Assembly (NCBI RefSeq): GCF_005877905.1
Contig: NZ_SWDV01000019.1
Location: 1-64,000 of the forward strand
Reading direction: 5' to 3'
Source: Pseudomonas nicosulfuronedens
Lineage (GTDB): Bacteria; Pseudomonadota; Gammaproteobacteria; Pseudomonadales; Pseudomonadaceae
DNA length: 64,000 nt
Position 1 is the first letter of the stretch. Every line of letters starts with the position of its first letter. This document shows positions 27,008 to 35,884 of this stretch, in pieces. Position numbers and translations under genes: made by a program. Under the pieces are notes generated by a model, which saw nothing but the letters and a program-made list of their open reading frames with translations, did not search any database and had not been told where the DNA came from.

Positions 27008-28051
27008 ATGAGAATTCTGATCGTAGGCCCCTCCTGGGTGGGCGACATGGTGATGGCGCAGACACTCTTCCAGTGTCTGAAGCAGCAGCATCCGGACTGC
27101 GTGATCGACGTGCTGGCGCCCGACTGGAGCCGGCCGATCCTCGAGCGCATGCCCGAGGTGCGCCAGGCCCTGAGCTTCCCGCTCGGCCATGGCGTGTTGG
27201 ACATCGCCTCGCGCCGGCGCATCGGCAAGACCCTCAAGGGCCAGTACGACCAGGCGATCCTCCTGCCCAACTCGCTCAAGTCGGCGCTGGTGCCGTATTT
27301 CGCCGGCATCCCCAAGCGCACCGGCTGGAAGGGCGAGATGCGCTACGGCTTGCTCAACGATATCCGCACGCTGGATAAAGAGCGCTACCCGCTGATGATC
27401 GAGCGCTTCATGGCCCTGGCCTATGCGCCGGGCGCCGAGCTACCGCAACCTTATCCACAGCCGCGCCTGGCCATCGACCCACAGAGCCGCGAGGCCGCGC
27501 TGGCCAAGTTCGGCCTGAGCCTGGATCGCCCGGTGCTGGCGCTGTGCCCCGGCGCCGAGTTTGGCGAGGCCAAGCGCTGGCCGGCGGAGTACTACGCCAA
27601 GGTCGCCGAGGTGAAGATCCGCTCCGGCTGGCAGGTGTGGATCTTCGGCTCGAAGAACGACCACCCCGGCGGCGAAGACATTCGCATGCGCCTGATTCCC
27701 GGGCTGCGCGAAGAATCGGTGAACCTCGCCGGCGAGACCGCGCTGTCCGAGGCCATCGACCTGATGTCCTGCGCAGGCGCCGTGATCACCAACGATTCCG
27801 GCCTGATGCACGTGGCCGCCGCGCTGAACCGCCCGCTGGTGGCGGTTTACGGCTCCACTTCGCCGCAGTTCACCCCGCCGTTGGCCGATGCCGTGGAAAT
27901 CGTCCGCCTCGGCCTGGAATGCAGCCCCTGCTTCGATCGCGTGTGCCGCTTCGGCCACTACAACTGCCTGCGCGAGCTGAAGCCGCGCCCGGTGATCGAA
28001 GCGCTGGACCGACTGGTCGCTGACCCGGTGGATGTGGAAAGCGCCGAATGA
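27008..28051 (+). CDS. waaF: ADP-heptose:LPS heptosyltransferase II
   Basis: Adds heptose II to heptose I of the inner LPS core at the cytosolic face of the inner membrane. This 347-aa GT9 enzyme has the N-terminal LIVGPSWVGDMVMAQTLF, the sugar-nucleotide site CPGAEFGEAKRWPAEYYA and TNDSGLMHVAAALNRPLVAVYGSTSPQFTPP. The ATG at 27008 (MRILIV) is preferred over upstream ATGs because it gives the family N-terminus and follows GGAAAAGG. Its stop overlaps waaC by 4 bases. It corresponds to PA5012. Confidence 0.94.
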   Translation: MRILIVGPSWVGDMVMAQTLFQCLKQQHPDCVIDVLAPDWSRPILERMPEVRQALSFPLGHGVLDIASRRRIGKTLKGQYDQAILLPNSLKSALVPYFAGIPKRTGWKGEMRYGLLNDIRTLDKERYPLMIERFMALAYAPGAELPQPYPQPRLAIDPQSREAALAKFGLSLDRPVLALCPGAEFGEAKRWPAEYYAKVAEVKIRSGWQVWIFGSKNDHPGGEDIRMRLIPGLREESVNLAGETALSEAIDLMSCAGAVITNDSGLMHVAAALNRPLVAVYGSTSPQFTPPLADAVEIVRLGLECSPCFDRVCRFGHYNCLRELKPRPVIEALDRLVADPVDVESAE

Positions 28052-29121
28052 GGGTCCTGCTGATCAAGACCTCGTCCCTGGGCGATGTCATCCATACCCT
28101 GCCAGCACTGACCGACGCTGCCCGCGCCATTCCCGGCATCCAGTTCGACTGGGTGGTGGAAGAGGGCTTCGCCGAGATTCCTGCCTGGCACCCGGCCGTG
28201 GCCCAGGTGATCCCGGTGGCGATCCGGCGCTGGCGCAAGAATCTCTGGCAGACCCTCAAGAGCGGTGAGTGGAGTCGCTTCAAGCGCCGCCTGAAGGAGG
28301 TCGACTACGACCTGGTGATCGATGCCCAGGGCCTGCTCAAGAGTGCCTGGCTGACCCGCTATGCGCGCCGCCGCACGCCGATCGCCGGGCTGGACAAGGC
28401 GTCGGCCCGCGAGCCGGCCGCCAGCCGCTTCTATAACCGGACCTACCCGGTCGCCTGGGGCCAGCACGCCGTCGAGCGCGTGCGTCAGCTGTTCGCCCAG
28501 GCGCTGGACTACCCGCTGCCCGCTGACACCGGTGACTACGGCCTGGACCGCAATCGCCTGCTGGATTCGGTGGAAACCGAGCCCTACCTGGTCTTCCTGC
28601 ACGGCACCACCTGGGTGACCAAGCACTGGCCCGAGGTTTACTGGCGCGAGTTGGCCCAGCGTATGGGCGAGCGCGGCTGGCAGGTTCGCCTGCCTTGGGG
28701 CAACGAAGCCGAGCGGCAACGCGCTGAACGGCTTGCCGAAGGCTTGGAAAACGCCTCGGTGCTCCCCAAATTAAGCCTCGCAGGCATGGCCAAGGTCCTG
28801 GCCGGCGCTTCCGCCTGCGTGGCGGTCGACACCGGACTCGGACACCTGGCAGCCGCCCTGGACGTGCCGACGCTATCGCTGTTCGGTCCGACCAACCCCG
28901 GTCTTACGGGGGCCTACGGGCGCTCGCAGGTGCACCTGGCCAGTGACTGGCCCTCGTGTGCGCCGTGCCTGCAGAAGACCTGCACCTACCAGCCGACGGC
29001 CGAAGACAAGCGCCAGTTCGACCTGCGGCATGAACAGCCTCTGTGCTTCACGCGCCTGAATCCCCAGCGTGTGGCCACCCAGCTGGAGGCACTGCTGCTG
29101 GCCCCGGAGACGCTTCGATGA
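28048..29121 (+). CDS. waaC: ADP-heptose:LPS heptosyltransferase I
   Basis: Adds the first heptose to Kdo-lipid A. The 357-aa GT9 protein starts MRVLLIKTSSLGDVIHTLPALTDA, the classic WaaC N-terminus, and carries FLHGTTWVTKHWPEVYW and VDTGLGHLAAALDVPTLSLFGPTNP. It overlaps waaF and waaG by ATGA at each end, indicating translational coupling. It corresponds to PA5011. Confidence 0.95.
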   Translation: MRVLLIKTSSLGDVIHTLPALTDAARAIPGIQFDWVVEEGFAEIPAWHPAVAQVIPVAIRRWRKNLWQTLKSGEWSRFKRRLKEVDYDLVIDAQGLLKSAWLTRYARRRTPIAGLDKASAREPAASRFYNRTYPVAWGQHAVERVRQLFAQALDYPLPADTGDYGLDRNRLLDSVETEPYLVFLHGTTWVTKHWPEVYWRELAQRMGERGWQVRLPWGNEAERQRAERLAEGLENASVLPKLSLAGMAKVLAGASACVAVDTGLGHLAAALDVPTLSLFGPTNPGLTGAYGRSQVHLASDWPSCAPCLQKTCTYQPTAEDKRQFDLRHEQPLCFTRLNPQRVATQLEALLLAPETLR

Positions 29122-30239
29122 CCCTGGCTTTCGTTCTCTACAAATACTTCCCGTTCGGCGGGCTGCAGCGCGATTTCATGCGCATTGCCCTGGAGTGCCA
29201 GCAGCGCGGCCACTCCATCCGCGTCTACACGCCGATCTGGGAGGGCGAAGTGCCGCCTGGCTTCGACGTGCGGGTGGCGCCGGTGAAGTCGCTGTTCAAC
29301 CACCGCCGCAACGAGAAATTCAGCGCCTGGCTGGCGGCGGACCTCGCGCGTTCGCCGGTGGACCGGGTGATCGGTTTCAACAAGATGCCCGGTCTGGACG
29401 TCTACTACGCCGCCGACGGTTGCTTCGAGGACAAGGCGCAGACCTTGCGCAATTCCTTCTACCGTCGCTGGGGCCGCTACAAGCACTTCGCCGATTATGA
29501 GCGTGCGGTGTTTGCACCGGAGTCCAAGACCGAGATCCTGATGATCTCCGAAGTCCAGCAACCGCTGTTCATCAAGCATTACCGCACCCCCGAGGCACGT
29601 TTCCATCTGTTGCCGCCGGGCATCGCCCAGGACCGTCGCGCGCCGGCCAACGCCGCCGAGATCCGCGCCGATTTCCGCCGCGAGTTCAAGCTGGGTGACG
29701 ACGACCTGCTGCTGGTGCAGATCGGCTCCGGTTTCAAGACCAAGGGCCTGGACCGCAGCCTCAAGGCGCTGGCCGCGCTGCCGCGCTCGCTGCGCAAGCG
29801 CACCCGGCTGATCGCCATCGGCCAGGACGATCCCAAGCCGTTCCTGCTGCAGGTGAAGGCGCTGGGGCTGTCGGACAACGTGCAGATCCTCAAGGGGCGC
29901 AGCGATATTCCGCGCTTCCTGCTCGGCGCCGACCTGCTGATTCATCCGGCTTACAACGAAAACACCGGCACCGTGCTGCTGGAAGCGCTGGTCGCGGGCC
30001 TGCCGGTGCTGGTCACCGACGTCTGCGGCTACGCCCATTACATCGACGAGGCGAAAGCCGGGCGCGTGGTGCCGTCGCCCTTCGAGCAGGAGCGCCTGAA
30101 CGCCATGCTCAAGGACATGCTGGAAGACGACGTGGCGCGCGCCGACTGGTCGCGCAATGGCCTGGCCTTCGCCGACAGCGCCGATCTCTACAGCATGCCG
30201 CAGCACGCCGCCGATCTGATCCTGCGGGAGCGCGCATGA
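29118..30239 (+). CDS. waaG: LPS core glucosyl/galactosaminyl transferase WaaG
   Basis: A GT4 glycosyltransferase that starts outer-core synthesis by adding a hexosamine (in P. aeruginosa) to heptose II. From the ATG overlapping the waaC stop it is 373 aa, as I recall for PA5010. It has YKYFPFGGLQRDFMRIA near the N-terminus, IGSGFKTKGLDRSLKALA in the second Rossmann domain, and HPAYNENTGTVLLEALVAGLPVL (EX7E-type motif) at the donor site. The stop is followed by a REP element, which separates it from waaP. Confidence 0.94.
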   Translation: MTLAFVLYKYFPFGGLQRDFMRIALECQQRGHSIRVYTPIWEGEVPPGFDVRVAPVKSLFNHRRNEKFSAWLAADLARSPVDRVIGFNKMPGLDVYYAADGCFEDKAQTLRNSFYRRWGRYKHFADYERAVFAPESKTEILMISEVQQPLFIKHYRTPEARFHLLPPGIAQDRRAPANAAEIRADFRREFKLGDDDLLLVQIGSGFKTKGLDRSLKALAALPRSLRKRTRLIAIGQDDPKPFLLQVKALGLSDNVQILKGRSDIPRFLLGADLLIHPAYNENTGTVLLEALVAGLPVLVTDVCGYAHYIDEAKAGRVVPSPFEQERLNAMLKDMLEDDVARADWSRNGLAFADSADLYSMPQHAADLILRERA

Positions 30240-30253
30240 ACGCTTTGGCTCTC

Positions 30254-30331
30254 GTAGGAGCGAGCTTGCTCGCGAAGCATTTCCCGGCATGCCGCAGTGT
30301 CATGCGGGTTCGCGAGCAAGCTCGCTCCTAC
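30254..30331. repeat. Paired REP element, copy 2 (inside the waa operon)
   Basis: Perfectly complementary 23-nt arms at 30254-30276 and 30309-30331. It fills most of the 105-bp gap between waaG and waaP, genes that in an otherwise tightly overlapping cluster are separated only here. Confidence 0.94.
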
Positions 30332-30344
30332 AAAGGCGCTGCCC

Positions 30345-31151
30345 ATGAAGCTTGAGCTGCACGAACCGTTCAAAAGCCTCTGGGCCGGCAAGGACCCGTT
30401 CGCCGAAGTCGAGCGCCTGCAGGGCAAGGTCTATCGCGAGCTGGAAGGCCGCCGCACGCTGCGCACCGAAGTCCAAGGGCGCGGTTATTTCGTGAAGATC
30501 CACCGCGGCATCGGCTGGGGCGAGATCGTCAAGAACCTGTTCAGTGCCAAGCTCCCGGTGCTGGGTGCGGGCCAGGAACAGCGCGCCCTGGAGCGCCTGC
30601 ACCAGGCCGGCGTGGCGACCATGACCTCGGTGGCCTACGGCGAACGTGGCGGCAATCCGGCCGCGCAGCACTCCTTCATCATCACCGAGGAGTTGGCGCC
30701 GACCACCGACCTGGAAGTCCTCTCGCTGGACTGGCTGCAGACGCCGCCCGAGCCACGCCTGAAGCGTGCGCTGATCGCCGAAGTGGCGAAGATGGTCGGC
30801 ACCATGCATCGCGCCGGGGTGAACCACCGCGACTGCTATATCTGCCACTTCCTGCTGCACACTGACCGCCCGATCAGCGCCGATGACCTGTGCTTGTCGG
30901 TGATCGACCTGCACCGCGCTCAGACCCGCACTGCTACCCCACGCCGCTGGCGCGACAAGGACCTGGCGGCGCTGTACTTCTCCGCGCTGGACATCGGCCT
31001 TACGCGCCGTGACAAATTGCGCTTCCTGTGCGGTTACTTCCAGCGTCCGCTGCGTGACATCCTCCGCGAGGAAGCTGCGCTGCTGGCGTGGATGGAACGC
31101 AAGGCGGCCAAGCTCTACGACCGCAAACAACGCTACGGAGACCTGCTCTGA
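30345..31151 (+). CDS. waaP: LPS core heptose (I) kinase
   Basis: A kinase that phosphorylates heptose I at O-4, essential for outer-membrane integrity in P. aeruginosa. The 268-aa protein has the protein-kinase-like fold: conserved GRGYFVKIHRG near residue 45, and the catalytic loop NHRDCYICHFLL with D163, followed by VIDLHRAQ for metal binding. The ATG at 30345 lies just after the REP element; the open frame further upstream runs through the repeat and is not used. It overlaps the next gene by one base (TGATG). It corresponds to PA5009. Confidence 0.94.
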   Translation: MKLELHEPFKSLWAGKDPFAEVERLQGKVYRELEGRRTLRTEVQGRGYFVKIHRGIGWGEIVKNLFSAKLPVLGAGQEQRALERLHQAGVATMTSVAYGERGGNPAAQHSFIITEELAPTTDLEVLSLDWLQTPPEPRLKRALIAEVAKMVGTMHRAGVNHRDCYICHFLLHTDRPISADDLCLSVIDLHRAQTRTATPRRWRDKDLAALYFSALDIGLTRRDKLRFLCGYFQRPLRDILREEAALLAWMERKAAKLYDRKQRYGDLL

Positions 31152-31885
31152 TGGCCGGCTGGGTACTCGAAGCCGACTACCAGCATCTCGCCGCCGATTT
31201 CGGCAGCCTGGATGCCGTGTTTGCCCTCGAAGGCGAGCGCATCACCAAGGATGCGATGTCCGACGTCGTGCGCATCGAACGCGACGGCGTGCGCTATTAC
31301 GTCAAGCGTTACCGCAAGCCGGGCAAGGGTTTCCGCCGTTATCTGCCGCGCCCACGGGTGAAGGCCGAGTGGCAGAACCTCAAACAGTTCGCCAAGTGGG
31401 GCATACCGACTGCACAGGTCGTGGCCTATGGCCTGGAACGCGTCAACGGCGGCTTCTCCCGTGGCGCGATCATCACCCGCGAGCTGGTTGGCACCGAGGA
31501 CCTGCATGCCCTGGCCAAGCAGAACGATCCGCGCCTGAAGGATCGCGCCTGGGTCGAGCACGTCATGCGTCAGCTGGCCGGCTACACCCGGACCATGCAT
31601 GACCACCACTTCACCCACAACGACCTGAAGTGGCGCAACATCCTGGTGGACGGGGAGGGTACGGTGTACTTCATCGACTGCCCGATCGGCGACTTCTGGA
31701 TCAGCTTCATGCTGCGTTACCGCATCACCAAGGACCTGGCCACCCTCGACAAGGTCGCCAAGTACCACCTTTCCCACACGCAGCGCCTGCAGTTCTACCT
31801 GCTGTACCGGCGCCGCGAGCGACTGAACGCGTCGGACAAGAAACGTGTCCGACAGATCGTCCATTTCTTTGAGGGACGCGAGTGA
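31151..31885 (+). CDS. LPS core kinase-like protein, WapP-type (PA5008-like)
   Basis: A 244-aa small-molecule kinase of the same fold as WaaP, probably phosphorylating inner-core heptose. Visible are YYVKRYRKPGKGFRRYL (with the ATP-binding Lys), the catalytic loop FTHNDLKWRNILV with D158, and VYFIDCPIGDF. All key residues are present. It overlaps both neighbours by a few bases. In P. aeruginosa the equivalent gene PA5008 (called wapP or wapG depending on source) is one of three kinase-like genes after waaP. The acceptor sugar is inferred. Confidence 0.85.
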   Translation: MAGWVLEADYQHLAADFGSLDAVFALEGERITKDAMSDVVRIERDGVRYYVKRYRKPGKGFRRYLPRPRVKAEWQNLKQFAKWGIPTAQVVAYGLERVNGGFSRGAIITRELVGTEDLHALAKQNDPRLKDRAWVEHVMRQLAGYTRTMHDHHFTHNDLKWRNILVDGEGTVYFIDCPIGDFWISFMLRYRITKDLATLDKVAKYHLSHTQRLQFYLLYRRRERLNASDKKRVRQIVHFFEGRE

Positions 31886-32637
31886 AGGATTTCATTGCCG
31901 AGGGCGACCAGGCCTTGCTGGAAATCAACGCCCTGGCCGATTTCGATGCGCTCTGGGCTCTTCAGCTGGAAGCCGTTGATGAGCCCAACACCGAGCGTGG
32001 TGGCTGGAGCAGCGTGTACCGCCTGGAGCTGGACGGCACCGCCTACTACCTCAAGCGCCAGAGCAACCACTTGACCCGCAGCCTGAAGCGTCCGCTCGGC
32101 GAGCCGACCTTCAGCCGCGAGTTCCGCAATATCCAGCGCTATCACCAGCTCGGCATCCCGTCGATGCAAGCAGCGTTCTTCGGCGCGCGGCAGGTCGGTG
32201 GCGAGCGCCGGGCGATCCTGATGACCCGCGCCCTGGACGGCTGGCGCGACCTCGACAGCCTGCTGCAGGGCTGGTCGAACCTGCCTGCCGAACGTCGCCA
32301 GGCCATCCTGCGCGCCTGCGGCATGCTCGCTCGTCGCCTGCACGAGGCCGGGCAGATGCACGGCTGCTTCTACCCCAAGCACATCTTCCTGCGCGAAACC
32401 GACGACGCCTTCGAGGCGACCCTGATCGACCTGGAAAAGACCCGCCCGCTGTGGTTTGGCCAGCGCGACCGCGTGCGCGACCTGGAGCCTCTGCTGCGCC
32501 GTGCGCCGGACTGGAACGAGACCGACGTGCGCAACCTGCTGGCGGCCTACCTGGGCACCTCGTCCACCGGCCCTGAAGTGGACGACTGGTACCGTCGCCT
32601 GGGTGCGCGCCGCAAGAAGAAGGAAAACCGCGCATGA
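31882..32637 (+). CDS. LPS core kinase-like protein, InaA/WapQ-type (PA5007-like)
   Basis: A 251-aa kinase-fold protein related to InaA and WapQ. It keeps YYLKRQSN (ATP lysine) and an ATLIDLEKTRP metal-binding segment. In the catalytic loop the usual Asp is replaced: the sequence is MHGCFYPKHIFLR with Cys at residue 162. It may therefore be catalytically altered, or a helper to its neighbours. It starts with a GTG overlapping the previous stop (GTGA) and ends in ATGA with the next gene. The C-terminus is very basic (RRKKKENRA), suiting membrane contact. It corresponds to PA5007. Confidence 0.82.
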   Translation: MKDFIAEGDQALLEINALADFDALWALQLEAVDEPNTERGGWSSVYRLELDGTAYYLKRQSNHLTRSLKRPLGEPTFSREFRNIQRYHQLGIPSMQAAFFGARQVGGERRAILMTRALDGWRDLDSLLQGWSNLPAERRQAILRACGMLARRLHEAGQMHGCFYPKHIFLRETDDAFEATLIDLEKTRPLWFGQRDRVRDLEPLLRRAPDWNETDVRNLLAAYLGTSSTGPEVDDWYRRLGARRKKKENRA

Positions 32638-34121
32638 GGCTGTCTGCCCTGCGCGATGCCGGCCGCGCTCCGGCGCTACCCCTGCGCATCGAGCTGGAAG
32701 ACGGTGCCGGCCCGGCCGAACTGCGGCTGGACCGCCTGCTGCGCGTCCTGCCCGGCCAGCGCTACGTCGGTGCGGCCAATTGGCGCGGCCGGTCGGTACT
32801 GGCCAAGCTGCTGGTCGGCGGCAAGGCTGCGCGGCACTTCCAGCGTGAGCGTGAAGGCGTGCGCCTACTTGCCGAGCAGGGCCTGACCACGCCGCAGCTG
32901 CTGGCTGACGGCCTGAAGGACGGCGAAGGCGGCTGGCTGCTCTTCGAGTTCCTCGAAAATTCCGAAAGTCTCTGGGACGCCTGGCGCGCCGTGGAAGGCG
33001 AGCCGCTGCTGTCCGACGGTCAGACCGCCGTCATCGCCGAAGCCCTGACCGCCATCGCCCAGCTGCACCTCAAGGGCCTGTGGCAGGAAGACCTGCACCT
33101 GGACAACCTGCTGCGCCACGCCGGCAAGCTGTACCTGATCGACGGCGCCGGCATTCGCGCGGAAACTCCGGGGCAGCCGCTGTCGCGCAAGCACGTGCTG
33201 GAAAACCTCGGGGTATTCTTCGCCCAGCTGCCGGCGAGCCTCGATCCGTATCTGGAAGAGCTGCTGATTCATTATCTGTTGGCCAATGGCGAGCACGCGT
33301 TGCCGTTGGAAGCGCTGCAGAAGGAAATCGCCAGGGTTCGACGCTGGCGCGTCGGCGACCTGATGAAGAAGATCGCCCGCGACTGCAGCCTGTTCAGCGT
33401 GTTCAGGGGGCCATTTGGCCTGCGCGCGGTACGCCGCGAAGAAGAGGAGAGCTTGCAGCCGCTGCTGTCCGATCCGGATTCCTACATAAATCGCGGACAC
33501 ATCTACAAGACCGGCGGCGCGGCGACCGTTGCCCGCGTGGAGCTCAATGGCCGGCCTCTGGTGGTCAAGCGCTACAACATCAAGAACCTGTTGCACTGGC
33601 TCAAGCGCTTCTGGCGCCCCAGTCGCGCCTGGGCCTCCTGGCGCGAGGGCAACCGCCTGGACTTCCTCGGCATCGCCACACCCAAGCCGCTGGCGGTGAT
33701 CGAGCGGCGCTGGCTGTGGCTGCGGGGCCCGGCCTTCCTGATTACCGATTACCTGGCGGGTCAGGATATAATCGCCCGTTTCAAACCCTACCTGGACCAT
33801 CCGGAGGGGGGCGGCCTGCCGCCGGAATCGGATCTTGTGGCCCTGGACAGACTGTTCGCGGCGCTGGTGCGCGAGCGCATCAGCCACGGCGACCTGAAAG
33901 GGCACAACCTGTTCTGGCAGGAGCAGGGCGAAGGTGGGCAGTGGTCGTTGATCGACCTCGATGCCATGCAGCGCCACTCGCGAGAAGCGAGCTTCGCCCG
34001 CGCCTATGCCCGCGACCGTGCGCGTTTCCTGCGCAACTGGCCAGAGGGCAGCGCATTGCACCGGCTGCTCGACGAACGTTTACCGCGGGTGCCTGGCACC
34101 CGCCCAGATGAAAGAGGCTAG
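32634..34121 (+). CDS. Tandem kinase-like protein of the LPS core cluster (PA5006-like)
   Basis: A 495-aa protein that contains two kinase-fold domains. The first (about 1-240) has WQEDLHLDNLL with D153 and LYLIDGAGI. The second (about 285-490) has ISHGDLKGHNLFW with D420 and WSLIDLDAMQ, plus a PLVVKRYN lysine at about 305-312. Both halves keep the catalytic Asp. The gene overlaps its upstream neighbour by ATGA and is followed 5 bp later by the carbamoyltransferase start. It corresponds to PA5006. Substrate is unknown; a second inner-core phosphorylation or regulation of WaaP is possible. Confidence 0.83.
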   Translation: MRLSALRDAGRAPALPLRIELEDGAGPAELRLDRLLRVLPGQRYVGAANWRGRSVLAKLLVGGKAARHFQREREGVRLLAEQGLTTPQLLADGLKDGEGGWLLFEFLENSESLWDAWRAVEGEPLLSDGQTAVIAEALTAIAQLHLKGLWQEDLHLDNLLRHAGKLYLIDGAGIRAETPGQPLSRKHVLENLGVFFAQLPASLDPYLEELLIHYLLANGEHALPLEALQKEIARVRRWRVGDLMKKIARDCSLFSVFRGPFGLRAVRREEEESLQPLLSDPDSYINRGHIYKTGGAATVARVELNGRPLVVKRYNIKNLLHWLKRFWRPSRAWASWREGNRLDFLGIATPKPLAVIERRWLWLRGPAFLITDYLAGQDIIARFKPYLDHPEGGGLPPESDLVALDRLFAALVRERISHGDLKGHNLFWQEQGEGGQWSLIDLDAMQRHSREASFARAYARDRARFLRNWPEGSALHRLLDERLPRVPGTRPDERG

Positions 34122-34126
34122 ACCCT

Positions 34127-35884
34127 GTGGCATTGACCATCCTCGGCCTGTCCGGCGCCGTAAGCCATGACCCTTCCGCCGCCCTGTACATCGACGGCAA
34201 GCTGGTCGCGGCCGTCGAAGAAGAGCGCTTCGTCCGCGACAAGCACGCGAAGAACCGCATGCCCTACGAGTCGGCCAAGTTCTGCCTGGAGCAGGCCGGG
34301 ATCAAGCCGTCGGACGTTGACGTGGTGGCCATTCCCTTCGCCCCCATCAGCATCTTCGACAAGGCCCGCTGGCACTATGCCAAGCGCTACGCCTACGCGC
34401 CGGACCGCGCGCTGGACGCCATCCTGCTCGGCAACCGCCGCTACCACCGCTACTACAAGCGCATCCAGTGGTGCCTGCAGCAGCTGGGTTTCGACCTGAA
34501 GAAGACCAAGATCCAGCCGGTCGAGCATCACCTGGCCCACGCCTCCAGTGCCTACCACTGCTCGGGCTTCAAGGAGAAGACGGCGATCCTCGGGATCGAC
34601 GGCAAGGGCGAGTACGCCACCACCTTCTTCGGCTACGGCGAGAACGGCAAGATCCACAAGATCAAGGAGTTCTACGATCCGGACTCCCTGGGCGGCCTGT
34701 ACGGTGCGCTGACCGAGTACCTCGGCTTCGACATGCTCGACGGCGAGTTCAAGGTCATGGGCATGGCGCCCTACGGCGACGCCAGCAAGTACGATTTCTC
34801 CCGTCTGGCCAAGTTCGAGAACGGTGAGCTGGTGATCAACACCGACTATGCCAACGTCATCGGCTTCCGTCGCTACAAGGAAAAGGGCAAGGGCTACTAC
34901 TTCTCGCCCAAGTTGATCGAATGGCTCGGTCCGAAGCGTGAAGGCGATATCGCCGACGATCCGTACATTCACTACGCCGCCAGCATCCAGGCGCTGTTCG
35001 AGAAGCTGGCGCTGGAGATGATGGATTATTACCTGGGCGACATCATTCGCGAGACCGGCAAGATTGCCTTCGCGGGCGGCTGCGCACTGAACGTCAAGCT
35101 CAACCAGAAGATCATCGCCCGTCCCGAGGTCAAGGAGCTGTACGTGCAGCCCGCGGCCAGCGACGCCGGCACCGCGGTTGGCGCGGCGGCCTACGTCTCC
35201 TGGGAGCGCGGCGTACCGGTCGAGAAGATGGAGCACGTCTACCTCGGCCCGGAATACAGCAACGAAGATGTTATCGCCGCCTGCGCCCGCCACGAGGCGA
35301 AACCGACCTGGCGCAAGATCGACAACCTGTCCGAACTGATCGCCAAGGTGCTGGTGGACGGCAACCCGGTGGCCTGGTTCCAGGGCCGTCTGGAGTTCGG
35401 TCCGCGCGCCCTCGGCGGCCGCTCGATCATCGGCTGCCCGAGCGTCCCCGGCGTGGCTGACCGCATCAACGCGCAGATCAAGTTCCGCGAGCGCTGGAGG
35501 CCCTTCTGCCCGTCGATGCTCGATACCGTCGGCCCGCAGATGTTCAAGATCGACCACCCGGCGCCCTTCATGACCTTCACCTTCGAGGTCAACGAAGAGT
35601 GGAAGACCCGTGTGCCGGAAGTCGTCCATGAAGACGGCACCTCCCGCGCCCAGGTACTCAAGCGCGAGTTCAACCCACGCTACTACGACATGATGAAGGA
35701 GCTGGAGCGGCTCACCGGCAACGGCGTGGCGCTCAACACCTCGCTGAACCGCCGTGGCGAGCCGATGGTCTGCTCGCCGACCGACGCCCTGAACATGTTC
35801 TACGGCTCGGACCTGCAGTACCTGATCATGCAGGACATCCTCGTGGTCAAGGACGGCGCGGAGCCCTATGACTCGCTCGGCTGA
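34127..35884 (+). CDS. wapO: Carbamoyltransferase of the LPS core (NodU/CmcH family)
   Basis: A cytosolic O-carbamoyltransferase of 585 aa, expected to place the carbamoyl group on heptose II of the Pseudomonas core. It begins ALTILGLSGAVSHDPSAALYIDGKLVAAVEEERF, the family N-terminus. The metal-binding HHLAHASSAY is at about 134-143, and the C-terminal YrdC-like part holds FQGRLEFGPRALGGRSIIG and SLNRRGEPMVCSPTDAL. The start is GTG, with AGAGG upstream. It overlaps the next gene by 17 bases. It corresponds to PA5005. The symbol is from memory of the P. aeruginosa naming. Confidence 0.88.
   Translation: MALTILGLSGAVSHDPSAALYIDGKLVAAVEEERFVRDKHAKNRMPYESAKFCLEQAGIKPSDVDVVAIPFAPISIFDKARWHYAKRYAYAPDRALDAILLGNRRYHRYYKRIQWCLQQLGFDLKKTKIQPVEHHLAHASSAYHCSGFKEKTAILGIDGKGEYATTFFGYGENGKIHKIKEFYDPDSLGGLYGALTEYLGFDMLDGEFKVMGMAPYGDASKYDFSRLAKFENGELVINTDYANVIGFRRYKEKGKGYYFSPKLIEWLGPKREGDIADDPYIHYAASIQALFEKLALEMMDYYLGDIIRETGKIAFAGGCALNVKLNQKIIARPEVKELYVQPAASDAGTAVGAAAYVSWERGVPVEKMEHVYLGPEYSNEDVIAACARHEAKPTWRKIDNLSELIAKVLVDGNPVAWFQGRLEFGPRALGGRSIIGCPSVPGVADRINAQIKFRERWRPFCPSMLDTVGPQMFKIDHPAPFMTFTFEVNEEWKTRVPEVVHEDGTSRAQVLKREFNPRYYDMMKELERLTGNGVALNTSLNRRGEPMVCSPTDALNMFYGSDLQYLIMQDILVVKDGAEPYDSLG

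Noticed and set aside
33771-33776. TATAAT inside the tandem kinase gene
   Set aside because: It lies deep in a coding region with no gene start nearby and no -35 match.
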